Program-made: the position numbers and the translations under genes
In this document: positions 23,800 through 35,250 of the stretch, piece after piece
How the letters are laid out: each line of letters starts with the position of its first letter
How positions within the stretch are numbered: the stretch's first letter is position 1
DNA from: Dolomedes plantarius
Taxonomy: Eukaryota; Arthropoda; Arachnida; Araneae; Dolomedidae
Direction of reading: 5' to 3'
Assembly (NCBI GenBank): GCA_907164885.2
Contig: OU015496.1
Coordinates: 103,502,325-103,566,324 of the forward strand
DNA length: 64,000 nucleotides
The notes under the pieces: model-generated
Databases searched by the model: none
The model's input: the letters and a program-made list of their open reading frames with translations, nothing else
Told to the model about the DNA's origin: nothing

Positions 23800-24929
23800 T
23801 GTCTCAAGCGCATCCCTAGTATTAAGTACTAGGTCCTCCTCAACCATCTCAGAAGGCAATTAATCTCCTCAAGCTGTCAAAAGATATGCAATAGATGTGA
23901 TTTGATTTTAATGCCTTATTTCATGTGAAATTTTCAAAAGAAATTCTTTTTATTGTAGTTATAAACAGCAAAAAAAGATTGTATTCTATGTTATTTAAAA
24001 TTATACAATCTAGTGATCGACGAATTTCTAATCGAGTGACAAATTGAAAATAAAAACATAAAACCAACATAAAACCTTCGGCAATTTAGAACCCATATCT
24101 TTAAATTAAAGTAAATTAAAATAAAATAAAAACAAATATATTATTTACTTACGTAAATAATAATGACTAAAATTCTTTGCATTATAAATAAATATAGTTT
24201 TTTAATTAATATTTGGAGCAAATGCTTTGTGGTCATGTATTTATGAAACCCACGTAGTACCCGATTCTGGAAAGATTTGACCGCTGGCAATTCTCGAAAG
24301 GAACTGCTGGCAATTGTTGCAATGTTTTAGAACTAGAGTTCTACACGTAATCTAACCATGTTACATCTCTTTCACTTTTCTCTCTTATAGTCCAGATACT
24401 CTGACATTTCTACCCACAATTTAGAAAGGTAGAAAAAAACCCATAGAAAATATTAAACCGTTAATAAGGTCACACTTTCACACTAAAGTGCGGTCTTAGA
24501 GGACTAAATCGATACATTTAAGTAGCTAGGCCGGTTTTTTGGCAGTCCGTGAGAGAAAACTTCTGCATCAATTTACTTCATATTGGTCTTAAACGAAAGA
24601 TTTCTATCTATAAATGTGTCAAATTTGGTTTTTGTAAGTCTTCCGCTTTCTAAAAGAGGCCCCGTCTAGAAAGGGGAGCTGCAACCCTTCGTCCATTGCC
24701 GGTGCCATCTTTTGCTAATAAAAATTCTTCTTCTGCGATTGTGTGATTCATTTTTCTATTTCCTTGTATTAATATGTACAACGGATTGAGATGTGACGTA
24801 TAGAAGTCCAACCTCTCTTGAGGCAATGGTACCCCCTCTTCTGCGGAAAGTGCTTCTATCCGCAGACACGACAACAAGCAAACATAAAACTACCGATAAC
24901 ACAAAAATGTAATTATAGTATTTTAAGCA
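23800..24929. other. No gene recognised
   Basis: AT-rich sequence. The minus frames at 24650-24944 (for example VLPLPQERL-type peptides) have no recognisable family. Confidence 0.5.
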
Positions 24930-25150
24930 ACGTATTTTTACCACCTTTTTATTAACTTGTTTCTTGTTTGTGTGTGTGTTTGTGTGTTTGTCCAGTAGAA
25001 ATCTTTCAATCGACTTTTAACTAACTTCCCGACTAGCTAGACATTTGAAACTTTTAGAATAGCTCAGAACACGATGACAATGCATTTTTAAAAATATTTT
25101 TAGTTATCTTTAAACAGATTTTTACCATGTTTTTTACTTTCAGTTAATTT
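24930..25150. repeat. Dispersed repeat, inverted relative of 59385-59575
   Basis: The block TTCCCGACTAGCTAGACAT, GAAACTTTTAGAATAGCTCA and CACGATGACAATGCATT appears reverse-complemented at about 59440-59515, with extension on both sides. The two copies are over 34 kb apart in opposite orientation. The type of element is not determined. Confidence 0.7.
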
Positions 25151-25857
25151 TGTCTTGTAGACTGGTGCAGCCATCTGTCGGCCGGGACGGGAACGAAAAG
25201 TTAAACGCAAGTTAACTTCCAATTAACTTTATTTTCTTTCAAGTTGATGGGGATATTCATCAAAAATTTTTTTAAAAAGTATTTATTAATACATAGAATT
25301 GTTTAAGTTTATATGATTCAACAGAAAATTTAAAAACATAGTATATAAAAAGTTCTTTTTATCTTGTAATTATTAGTAAAATCTAATTACCGTTTAGATT
25401 TCCGATTAATTAGGTATTTTCGCTACAGTATAACTTTGAAACTCAAGAAACGTCTAAAAATATACCAGTACTGATCAATGAAAGCATTTTTTGAAAATTA
25501 ACGGAAGAAAGCAACAGTACATACATTCATCTAGGAAATAATGTTTTTTGGCTCTTCAAGAATTCGATAAATATCGACTCAATATTTTTAAATACGTCTT
25601 GGTATATTGTATAACAGATGAGCTGATATAATATCTTCTCTGTATATATAAGGAATGAGTTCGACCATAAACACTTTTTAAGCTTAGATTTGTCGTCTAA
25701 TACTTCAGGTGTAAGGTGAATATAAGTAATACCTGAGTAAATGTAACATTTTTGTCAACTATGTCCCATTGATGTTCATTGCAAAGCGATTCTCTATGCC
25801 AGTCTTTATAAAAATGGAAGCTTTAAATATCTGGACAACTAAATATTTTAAATTTCG

Positions 25858-26310
25858 GCCTGAGGTAGCCTAATGGGGGTGCGTAGGGCTTTGAAGCTGG
25901 TGTTGTTCGGTTCGAATCCCGACAAACGTCATTAAATATCTACGTGTCTTGGATATGGGCAAGTTAAATCTGTAGACCAAAAAATCATTTAACTCTTTCA
26001 GGGGCACCAACCTCCCCCGTTTTCACAATGCATTTTCCCGATATTTTTTTACCTAAAGAATATTGAACAATTTTCTAACTAAAGGTTGCAAAATGTTTTT
26101 ACTTCTTTTAACTGGTAACAGATGGCAGTCTTAACCATTTTTCTGCTCATTTAACTGGAATACATTGAATGCAAGGGAAAAGAAGACTAGTTTTACGCGT
26201 TTACTCTGTGCAAACGGCACCGTTCAAAGGGTTAAGGTAAAACAAGGGGGAAGAAGGTACGATCCTCCGAGATGTCGCATGTGGTGGTGCTCGGTCATAA
26301 TGGAGGTTGC
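25858..26310 (+). repeat. tRNA-derived SINE, split by a MITE
   Basis: The head resembles a tRNA: box A-like TAGCCTAATGG (25866-25876) and box B GGTTCGAATCC (25909-25919), the pol III internal promoter. It continues with TTAAATATCTACGTGTCT and ATGGGCAAGTTAAATC, matching the SINE at 51532-51870. The body resumes after a 239-bp insert with GGAAGAAGGTACGATCC, AGATGTCGC and TGCTCGGTCATAATGGAGG. The 3' end is divergent or truncated. Confidence 0.7.
25993..26231. mobile_element. Candidate piggyBac-like MITE inside the SINE
   Basis: TTAA lies at both edges (25989-25992 and 26232-26235). The ends CTCTTTCAGGGGCACC and, inverted, CCCTTTGAACGGTGCC are imperfect inverted repeats (about 10 of 16 identical). 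TTAA targets and CCCTTT-type ends are the piggyBac hallmark. The segment is absent from the other SINE copies. It is non-coding. Confidence 0.5.
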
Positions 26311-26459
26311 ACCACCGGTTGGGGGTTTTGGGTCACCTATACGATACGGTACCCCCATTGATAGGGACCAACGATTTTCGCAGATTATACGGGAATTGTA
26401 TGGGAATGTCCTCCTGGACAAGTGCCCATCATCGGAAAACAGCATATTTTAAATGTATT

Positions 26460-29400
26460 GCCTTTACGACTATTTAATATCATCTGGTATCATCAAAATT
26501 TTAAACTAATTTAGTTAGATCTGAAAGTCTTTCCAGGGTTCTTTTATGTTAAATAAATGAAGAGTTTATAACGCTGACTCAAGATTTCTATAAACAATTT
26601 AAAAAAAGTAAGCTTCAATTACTATCCCCATACAAAAAGCTATTAATCTATAGCTACGCGTGACGTAAAATACTTAAATTAATTGCTCCATCTTTCCTTT
26701 TGTAACACGACATCACAAACATATAATAATGTGGGTATTAGATTTAAATGAGGATTAAAATTTATATTACCTATATAAGGAAGTGCGTTAGATAATCAAA
26801 TATCTTTCATCCAAACGCAAGCAGAAACGTTTGCATAATTTTAAGTCCTGCAATATTCCCAACCGACTGGGTTTTGAGAAAACAAATTACTCATATTCCC
26901 CAGATTAACTGTTTCAAATGCTTGCATTTCTAGTTATACGTGAGAATGCAAATATTGATTCACTTTAGGGTAAAGAAAAGCAAATAATTTCGAATTTATC
27001 AAATTTGCAAAAATATGGCCAGGAGTGTTAACACCATGAATATTGATATCTGCACCTTGGTTTCATTTAAATGTATTCCAAGTTCCGTTTCCCATATTTT
27101 CTTAATACGTTGTTCTTTATTTGTTTAGAAACTTTGCTTTCGAAATATATTTTTAGAAATACTCACGCAGATAAATATTTGCACACAAAGTTGGTTCCGA
27201 GACATCCTGTATGTCTCGTCTGTTTCATTCGTGGGTGGGAGCTGCTTGGAATAAAGAAATCGTGAAATTCAAGGTAAATATTTCAAAGCATTAGTTTATA
27301 TAAGTCCAGAGGGATATATGAAAAAAATTAAATAATCTTTTAAGAAACGCGTGGAATCTGAAAAAAAACAACGAAGGTTCATCTCAGGTTCGAATTAAAT
27401 TCAATATACATCATCAAGCTGAACAAAAAATTAGTCCGGGAAAACTGAATGCGACAAATATTAACTGTAATTTTTTTTAATGTTGGTTAAACTATTTCAA
27501 ATATATTTTTCACTGGGTTTCCCTCTCTATTTAATTGAAAAATCCAGATTGGATTGTTCTAGACTGAGTGTTTATTTCGTGATCTTGATATTCTTGGTAG
27601 AGAACGAATGAATAGAAAAGAAGAAATATTCCCCCGTAGCACAGAGAATAATAAACAAACATCAAATCAGCGATCAAATCCGGTAAGGTTATTTTAAATT
27701 TTTTTCCATCCTTACACATACTCTTATGGAGCAACTTTCTGTTGCCTGTGCTGCCGGTGAGACAAAATTAGCCAAGCTCCGTGAAAATAGTGGAAAGTGT
27801 ACTGAACTTGAGTGAGGGCATAAATACATATGCTTCAGATCAAAGAAGTGCATTTATTGTTGGTTATTAAGATAACCTTTTTACTGTATTATTCGTTCCC
27901 TATAGACTCTAATGAAGCAACACTTTGTCCTTCGAATTGATAGTGCTAGATCTGTACGTTTCTTTCATTTACCAGCAATAAACAGCTAGCAAACAGTTCT
28001 TGAGGGCATAAAAATTGCTGGAAATTATCTGGACGTATCCAGCTCTAATTGTTTCGACAATTTTTCAACTGTCTAAGATCTGATATCCAGGAGGGTATGT
28101 TTATGGAGTAATTCTTTTCAATCTCATTAAGCTATAGGCTGGAATTTTCAGCTATAATAAGTAGATCTTATATGAGCTGGAGGATTTAATCTTTGCCATG
28201 ACGAATCATCAGTCTAGTTGGCTTCACTGAATCGATGCTAATACAAATTGGTTTTCAAAAGGATTCTAACAGATAGTTTCGCAATACCCACCCAACAGAG
28301 ACGACACAGCAGAAATCTGGGTCGTTTCTACTTAAAAATATAATATCTACATATATTGAGACAGAGAAACAAGAACCCAGAACAGCAAGCTGGTATATCT
28401 GTGTACTAGTCTTTGCTTCCTGAAACTAAACTGATCCCCTAGGCTACATAAACATTTTTTTGTCATTAGCTGCAAATATTAGCTTTAAAAGAAACTGGAA
28501 ACGTTTCAACGCACTCACCGCTGCTCGAAATGGCATCTTTATCGAATCCCCACCTTAGAACCATAGGACCTTAGGAATATGTGATGAACTATGTTCCCTA
28601 GAGTAACGCCTTCTAACGAGAAGATTTCTGATGGTAGCAATTTCTGATGGAGAGCGAGTGTTTGTCGATGTGACAAAAAACGGAGTGTTCTGATTGGTCG
28701 GTTTCAGGATCTTCTGATTGCTTCACAAAAGTGAAGCAGCATGTAGTTCGGTCAGTACTTTGGAAGGTGGGGTCTTTGGCTGTCTGTATGCTGGATTTCT
28801 ATTGGCATGTAGAAAAGGAGGAAGGAAAGTGATTGGATAGTGAGGAAAGAGAGATTCAAGGTTCAGGATCCGTGTGTTCAAACACTAAAGCTTGGAGCTT
28901 CTCTACGAGTGGATCTGCTCCAAAAACACGAGAAAAATGCGAGTTCTAACCCATAAGATCGATATAGAGATACGACGACAAACTCGAAAAATAATACTGG
29001 TTGCGTACCAACTTTTTAACTGCGAGTTACAATATAAAACCTCTGTTCAGATTATCAGTAATATCTGGAATATGCAACCTTAAGAATTGAAGTTTTCTGA
29101 AAGATATATTCTTGGTAGTGCTGTTAGACAAAGCACAAATTCCTAAGCACCGCAAAAAAATATATCCCAAAAAATAATTCCAGGCAAGATATGTTCCGTT
29201 CCACTAGAAACGTAAAATAGAAAATAAAGATCTAACTCTTTAAAGTTGATTGGAGACAAAAGAATCGAGTATTTAACAGGAGAAAAAAAAAGACACTTCT
29301 ATCGAATTTTTCAAAGGAAACACTTGAAGAGTAATTGTCAGTGGCATCAATGTCACCCTTTGTACAAAACATGCTAGGTAGCAGTACAACGTCAATTTGT

Positions 29401-30780
29401 CTTCTCGTTTAATCACTGATAAATGATTAAGTGTCCCGTTATGTCACTGCTTAAAAGTCTTGATGAATGATGTGCTAAAGCAATGAAATTTTATGAAAAA
29501 AAATTAATGTTCAAATATAGGTTTTGAATGTACTTTTTTATTTTTTTTATTTATTACCTGCGAGTATAGTTTCAGTGAATTTTGGGAATATAAGCGATCA
29601 GTTTTCTTGAAAGGGGGCAATTACAACTATAGAATGGTCCAAAAAATAATTTCTTGTTTTTTATATTAATTGAAACCCGGATTTTTTTCTGAACAATTTA
29701 CCACACATTTTTCTGATATGACAGTTACGTCATAAGGTATTAAAACAATTGTGAAGATACAAACAGCGATTTTTATACAAAATTTGAACTTTAAATGCAT
29801 TTCTGACTCTGCGTTCTTGATATTTCAAAAACTACTCGAGGTAAATGCTTGAAATTTTCTACGCACTTTAATGTTTACCTTTTATATAATATTACCTAAA
29901 AGCTTAGGTAAAATCTTTATTACCTAAGAATTTGCTTCTAAAATAAAAATTTTACAAAAAGTTTTATGAGAAACTTTTTGTAAAATATTTTTTTAACTAA
30001 TTGTTAATTATAAATATTAAAAAGGAAGGTAATTGAATGATTTTAAGTCAATATGTTAAGCTAAATATTTTGTTTAAATTAAAGTGGGTTTCATGTTAAT
30101 AAATTAAAATAAACATCAGTTCACATGCGAGCAGTGACAAGTGCTAATTATGAAAATCGTTAAACAACACGTTACTTAATTAAGTTTTCCGGATTAATTT
30201 AAATAATTTACAACGATCTGATATTTTTGTTGCAACACGTTATATTCCATCTAACAGTCCAGACATTTTCCTTAAATTTGCTTCATCGGTTAAATTGTTA
30301 AAAATTATGAAATCTTAGTCAATTATCTAACATTTTTCGCTAGTCAAAGGTGCACTGGCCCCTTATTACTTAAGCCAGATTTTGAAAATCTTTGTGTGTT
30401 TTCCATAAAATAGTAGAAGCAAACACATATTAGTAGAAAGAGTAAGCTTTACTAAAGGGACGTCACTGGGATATCTATCTAGTAAAAAAAAATTATGCAT
30501 GGTATGTACATATATATATATACCTTCGGATTTCTTTTTATTAATATGGCTTATAACAGTTCGAACAATTTTTTTATGTGAAAAATCAGAATCGTTTAGA
30601 ACAGACATGCATTTTCAGACATATTAAAACGTTAATATATGTTCAAAAATAATATTTCAAAGATTTCTTCTTTTTTTCGTATTTCAAGATAATTCAAATT
30701 TTTAACTTTTTATCTGGATTTTTTCTATGCACTAAAAACAACTAGTTTAATAAAAATTGCAATTAAACTATAAACACACT
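26460..30780. other. 4.3 kb without a supportable gene
   Basis: Mixed AT-rich sequence with no terminal repeats, long tandem repeats or family-specific frames. The 67-codon minus frame at 27531-27734 is hydrophobic in the middle (VYYSLCYGGIFLLFYSFV) but has no supporting context. A small inverted pair TTTTACAAAAAGTTT / AAACTTTTTGTAAAA occurs at about 29950-29985. Confidence 0.5.
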
Positions 30781-30785
30781 AATAT

Positions 30786-30880
30786 CCAGTTGGGTAGCGC
30801 AGTGGTTTGGTCCAAGGGCATTCTTTGAATGCCGCCAGGTCTGCGCCTCTAGAGATGTGTACCAGAGAGACACAACAGAG
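30786..30880 (+). repeat. Possible tRNA-like SINE head
   Basis: GTTGGGTAGCGCAGTGGTTTGG contains a box A-like TAGCGCAGTGG (30795-30805), as in tRNA-derived SINEs. I cannot find a clear box B at the right distance, so the call is weak. Confidence 0.3.
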
Positions 30881-31143
30881 ATGTGTATACCCCAAAATTC
30901 TGTATAATTGCTATTGTTCCGCTATTTAATGGCGATAAAATTTATCATTATTTTCTTAACGTAGGATTACATTCCTCCATAACGGTCCTCCGGAAAGCAA
31001 AATTTCAGACTCTAAAACCGTCCGTCGTCATGAGTTATAATTTTGGCAGCGCGCTAAACCCCGTCTGTATCGCTTGGCCAAGCAGTAAAGAATTAAACAC
31101 AAAAGTACAAAAATAAGTCAAAATTTTTATATATATATATATA

Positions 31144-31466
31144 CCGCCGAACCCCGTTATAGCGAACCCGGTATATAACGAACTCACGGATATAAAGAAA
31201 AAAACTTTTGGTCCCGCTGTTTTCCTATTGTACGTAATTCAATGCATTGTGTCAGTTTAATGTAATCGATTTTAGTCGATTTAATTCATTAATGATCATT
31301 TTTAATAGATTTTATAATTTTTTAATATATCATTATTGAATACACATTGAAAAATTGATACATTTTATGAACTCTAGCACTATTCTTAACGGTCCAGATA
31401 TAGCGAACCACCGGATAAAGAGGGCAAAACCTTTGGTCTCTTGAAAATCGTTATAACGGGGTTCGA

Positions 31467-31469
<3 letters not shown>
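31144..31469. mobile_element. Family-1 MITE (326 bp) between (TA)n tracts
   Basis: Ends CCGCCGAACCCCGTTATAGC and, inverted, CAGTCGAACCCCGTTATAAC. The outer portions match family 1 (CCCGGTATATAACGAAC; TTTTCCTATTGTA; GTGTCAGTTTAATGTAATCG; ATTAATGATCATTTTTAATA). The whole transposase remnant is deleted. It is therefore a second-step deletion derivative of the element at 9525-10397. TA repeats flank both sides. Confidence 0.8.

Positions 31470-31544
<75 letters not shown>
31470..31544. repeat. (TA)n microsatellite
   Basis: About 75 bp of TA directly beyond the MITE end, followed by GAGAGAGAG. Confidence 0.95.
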
Positions 31545-31547
<3 letters not shown>

Positions 31548-31871
31548 GAGAGAGAGCCGCGCCTTCCCCACCCCATTCTCATAATGTATTCGCCTGTGAC
31601 GTTATGCTGACGTGGCTTTCGCCTCGCTTGGATTGAACTTTGACTTTTCAGCACAGACGATACCGGAAATCAAATCCAGTAAAGACTTACTTCTGTATCA
31701 TGTTAGGAGCAATGCTAAACGACGGTTTTTATTGTTTAAAAGAGACTATTTCCAAGACGTAACTTTATTATCCTTCTTTGTAAATATAAATGTAATCTGT
31801 GTCGTCCCTGTATATCCAAGAACTATTAAATGTTTTCGTTTGTAATTATCCCGCTCGACCAGTTCCTGATC

Positions 31872-31876
<5 letters not shown>

Positions 31877-31957
<81 letters not shown>

Positions 31958-31978
31958 TAGATAGATAGATAGATAGAT
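31877..31978. repeat. (TA)n then (GATA)n microsatellite
   Basis: About 78 bp of TA, then five to six GATA units ending in GATACATACA. The minus-frame [12 protein letters not shown] peptide is a repeat translation. Confidence 0.95.
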
Positions 31979-32487
31979 ACATACAAAAGAAGTAAGCAAC
32001 GATAAATATAATCCTACGTTAATAACCCGCGGTAGTTTCGTTAGAAGAGACTACCTGATTTTTTTTATTTATTCCTTTGAATGTTCATCCATCTCCAGCT
32101 CTTTTCATTCCTTTGTCTTAAAGTTGTATATTTGAGTTTTTAAAGTAAGTTGCGGAATTTTTTTTCAAACCCCTTAATTAATTCTTCACTAGAATAAGTC
32201 ATAGATTTGTCATGTTAAAAATAAACTAATTATTCTGAGCAAATCGGCAATTTATTTAACTTTCTAAAAGGCATATAAGAGTCATAAAATTCATCCTAGC
32301 TTTATCTTAAATGATATTTCCAAAACAAAAGCATCTAATGAGAAATAATTTATATTTCTCCATCGCTGGCGTATATTGTCTTAAGCCAAAATATAACAGA
32401 TATGTTTCATTTCGTTTAAAATCTTACCTCGAGATCAGATATGTATCTGGACGAAAACAGATTCTCTAAACAGATTATTTTCTCACA

Positions 32488-32719
32488 TCCATTGCAACAC
32501 TCCCCCCGATTCAAGGATCAAATCTAGCAATACTGAATAAACATAAGTGATAAGAATGGGAAACAATGACATTGTTATCACAGGAAGAATTTCCCGAAAA
32601 ATGTACATTAAATATGCAGACTTGGAACCATAAAGTGATGTTCGAATTCCCTGCCTTAATTGAACAAATCGGAGGCTAATTTGTATCATTCGTAAGGAAT
32701 CAGAAAGAAGATTAAAGCT
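32488..32719 (-). CDS. Possible host exon encoding a membrane segment
   Basis: The minus strand has TTGTTGCAG (acceptor-like) at about 32720-32728, then an uninterrupted frame: SLRMIQISLRFVQLRQG, YGSKSAYLMYIFREILP, then a hydrophobic stretch VITMSLFPILITYVYSVLL, and a GTGAGA donor-like site near 32482-32487. The amino-acid composition is less biased than the surrounding chance frames, and the hydrophobic stretch could be a transmembrane helix. No protein family is recognised and no partner exon was found, so this may be chance. Confidence 0.25.
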
Positions 32720-32951
32720 CTGCAACAATTCACATATTTCCCACGCGAAGCAGAATTTTACTTAAATGCATATTTGCTTGGATTTTAGTCCGGGGATTCC
32801 GGTGAGTTGATTTTAAGCTGAATTAGATTTATTTTTCTTGTTTATGAGAGGAGAAATTATTTCTTTGATACCAATTAATCTGCTGATTATGATTTTTTTC
32901 ATTACTTGAGACTATTTTTTATAAAAAGAAACTAGTACTCCATGATGATAG

Positions 32952-33540
32952 TCTATATATATAAAATAGTTCCGTAACTGACTGACAGATAACGCACAGA
33001 CGAAACCGCTGGACGAAAAGGGATGAAATTTTGCATGGTGATTCTTCTTATAGTGTAGGGTGCACTAAGAAAGATTTTTGAAAAATTCTTAGATTTTTTT
33101 AAAATAAAATTTTTAAACTGTTTTGGTAACATTCTTTAAAGTTTGTTTTTAAAATAATAATTTGATAGTTATAAAATTTATATCACATGAAAGATCGTAA
33201 AATTGTCTTTAAAATGGAATCTTTTTCGAATCTTTACCTCCATTTTTTGATTTTTGGTGAATATTTAAAGATTAATTTTTAGAATTTAATTTTACCGATC
33301 ACGTCGTTTCTTTTCTTTTTGTGATACTATGAATTAATTTTGTGTCACGTCCATAACAAAGAAATAAACAGACAAAAAAAATATTAAAATGCGGTAAAAG
33401 ATAAAACTTAACCACTAGACTAATTGAAATGGAAATTTTTTAAGAATCTAATTCAAATAAATATGTTTTATGGATATTAAACATACAAATTAATTGTATA
33501 CATTAGCCATTGTATTTAATTTCAATATTTTCATCTACAT
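32952..33540 (+). mobile_element. 5' part of a short Helitron-like element
   Basis: The segment starts TCTATATATATAAAATAG and continues with CTGACTGACAGATAACGCAC and GATGAAATTTTGCATGGTG. This is the style of 5' ends of non-autonomous Helitrons in arthropods. Its 3' counterpart is found beyond the LTR array at 51372-51497. It is non-coding and is interrupted at 33540 by the LTR element. The bordering bases (G on both sides) are not the canonical A/T pair, which lowers confidence. Confidence 0.5.
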
Positions 33541-34409
33541 TGTGGCAATTTCCCCCCCTCGAGGCGAGTAGGAACACCATTAAAATCGCCGCTAGCCGTG
33601 AGCCGATGCTAAAGAATGGCAGACCCCGCGGGTGGAAGAGGACCACAATAGGCACCTCTTCGGGACGCATTCCTGGGATGAAAAGAGGAGACAGTCTGGC
33701 GCCATATTTTGACAGTGGCCGACAATGACAGTTTACGCCCTGAAACGAGTTCGCTAATGAGTGAGTGAGCGATGAAGATGTAATAATCGGCATCGTTTTT
33801 TGCGCACGGCTAGACGCTCAGCCTATCCGGAGCGAGCTATAGAGAGGAGGCTAGAAAGAATTCCGCCAGGGATCAAGTTTTTAAAAGAAGCCGACGAGGG
33901 CTTGAAGACCAGAGTTTTTTGTGCGGAGAGTTTTTTCCTTAGAGAGCTTAGGGGTGATACCTGATCTCCTAGCTCCACGCACTTTTAAGTGACTTGTTTT
34001 TTTGTGAGGCTCTGCCCTCTACGTGAGAAGACCCTTTTTCACCGAGAAAGGTCGGGGGATCCGATCGGAACTTGATCTCCCCAACTGTGTTATTTCAGAG
34101 AAGCTGCTAGTTTCCAGTGGACGAGTGCGGGCCCTTTTTTTTTCTGTGACCTGACCAGCGGTTCGTCACCTCGTTTTAGCGACAGTGTGCTCCATCCTGG
34201 AGAGACAATCCACGTTTTCTACTCCAACTTCTATGGACTGTTTGTATATATATATTATTCGAGATCGCGGCCTAACCGTCTTTATTAAATAAAACTGAAA
34301 ATCCTCATTATCTTAAAAGTCTCTATTTTAGTAAGCTGTCTACCTTACACGTAACCTGTGACGCTACCTAAGTGTTTGCTTTTGACACAAATCGCAGGAA
34401 TACGTTACA
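33541..34409 (+). repeat. LTR 1 (outermost 5' LTR, 869 bp)
   Basis: It begins TGTGGCAATT and ends ACGTTACA (TG...CA). A TATA run (34245-34256) in the last 170 bp and AATAAA at 34288-34293 suggest promoter and poly(A) signal, so R would be short and start near 34275-34285. T at 34060 (GGGGATCCG) distinguishes this LTR from the other four (GGGGAACCG). The preceding ACAT is the upstream half of the target duplication. Confidence 0.9.
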
Positions 34410-34430
34410 GCTATACTAATAATAGAAGAA

Positions 34431-34445
34431 TGGTGGCAGCAACGG
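34431..34445 (+). promoter_or_regulatory. Candidate primer-binding site (tRNA-Leu type)
   Basis: TGGTGGCAGCAACGG begins with TGG, the complement of tRNA CCA ends. Its first ten bases pair with GCTGCCACCA, which from memory is the 3' end of animal tRNA-Leu(UAG). It lies 21 nt after the LTR, farther than the usual 0-10 nt, so the assignment is tentative. The same site occurs in the other three units (38671, 42910, 47151). Confidence 0.45.
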
Positions 34446-34651
34446 ATGAATCCAGCTTTAGAGAGTGATTTTACAAGACTGTGAGTGTGTGCGCGTACGA
34501 TAGTTTGAACTTTCAAGAGTGCATAAAAACTGTGACTAGTGTGGAGCCATTCCTACTGAGCCAAGAAAGCCAACATCCCCGATTAGAGAAGCAAGCTTCG
34601 AGGACAGGTACTTGTTTTTTCATTCTCTAGAGGCAATTGTGTTTTTTAAAT

Positions 34652-34926
34652 ATTAACTCTTAAGTTAATTACCCGTCGAGAAAGTCGACATAATATTTGT
34701 GTTTTTTAAATATTAACTCTTTAAGTTAATTACCCGTCGAGAAAGTCGACAGAATATTTGTGTGTTTTAATATTAACTCTTAAGTTAATTACCCGTCGAG
34801 AAAGTCGACAGAATATTTGTGTTTTTTATAATTAACTCCTTAGTTAAGATAACTCGAGAAATTCGAGAAACGTTTGAGCATCAGCTCGTTAAGTATATTT
34901 TATTTTGAGTCCGAGAAATTCGAGAC
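34652..34926 (+). repeat. Leader hairpin array, unit 1: five pairs of perfect or near-perfect stem-loops
   Basis: Two hairpin types alternate at about 60-nt spacing. Type A: ATTAACT-CTTA-AGTTAAT at 34652-34669, 34712-34730 (loop CTTTA) and 34772-34789, then TTAACT-CCTT-AGTTAA at 34832-34847, then GAGC-ATCA-GCTC at 34876-34887. Type B: GTCGA-GAAAG-TCGAC at 34675-34689, 34736-34750 and 34795-34809, then CTCGA-GAAAT-TCGAG at 34853-34867, and GTCCGA-GAAAT-TCGAGAC (bulged A) at 34909-34926. The GAAA loop is constant while stem bases change in pairs (G-C to C-G), as expected if folding matters. Its place in the leader before gag suggests a packaging or dimerisation signal; that role is inference. 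Confidence 0.8.
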
Positions 34927-35250
34927 TTGTGGTTTTGTGATCTGGTTTATGAACAAGTCGCGAAGTGTTACAAAATTTAGTAAAGTGTATCTATTGAAAA
35001 CATAGAATTTTTTGCAAGTGTATGTATGTTATTGTGGGGAAATGTATTAGATGAAATTTTTTCTGAGTAGAATTGTATAACATGTTATTGAACCGAGATT
35101 GCATATTGTGTTTTGAGTATTAAGTGTATTTGTGCTAGAAATTAAGAAAAGTGCATTTTTATTATTCTTTATTAACGTATCGTATTAGAGTGTATTATTT
35201 TGGAGAATTGGTTTTGATTAGTGTATTGGGGTTATATTGGGTTAGGCAAA

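Noticed and set aside
25858..25930. A functional tRNA gene (box A and box B present)
   Set aside because: No acceptor-stem pairing is evident and the sequence continues as a SINE that recurs in the window.
35221..35250. Polyprotein start 10 codons upstream (719 aa)
   Set aside because: That codon is GTG. The first ATG, in good context, is at 35251.
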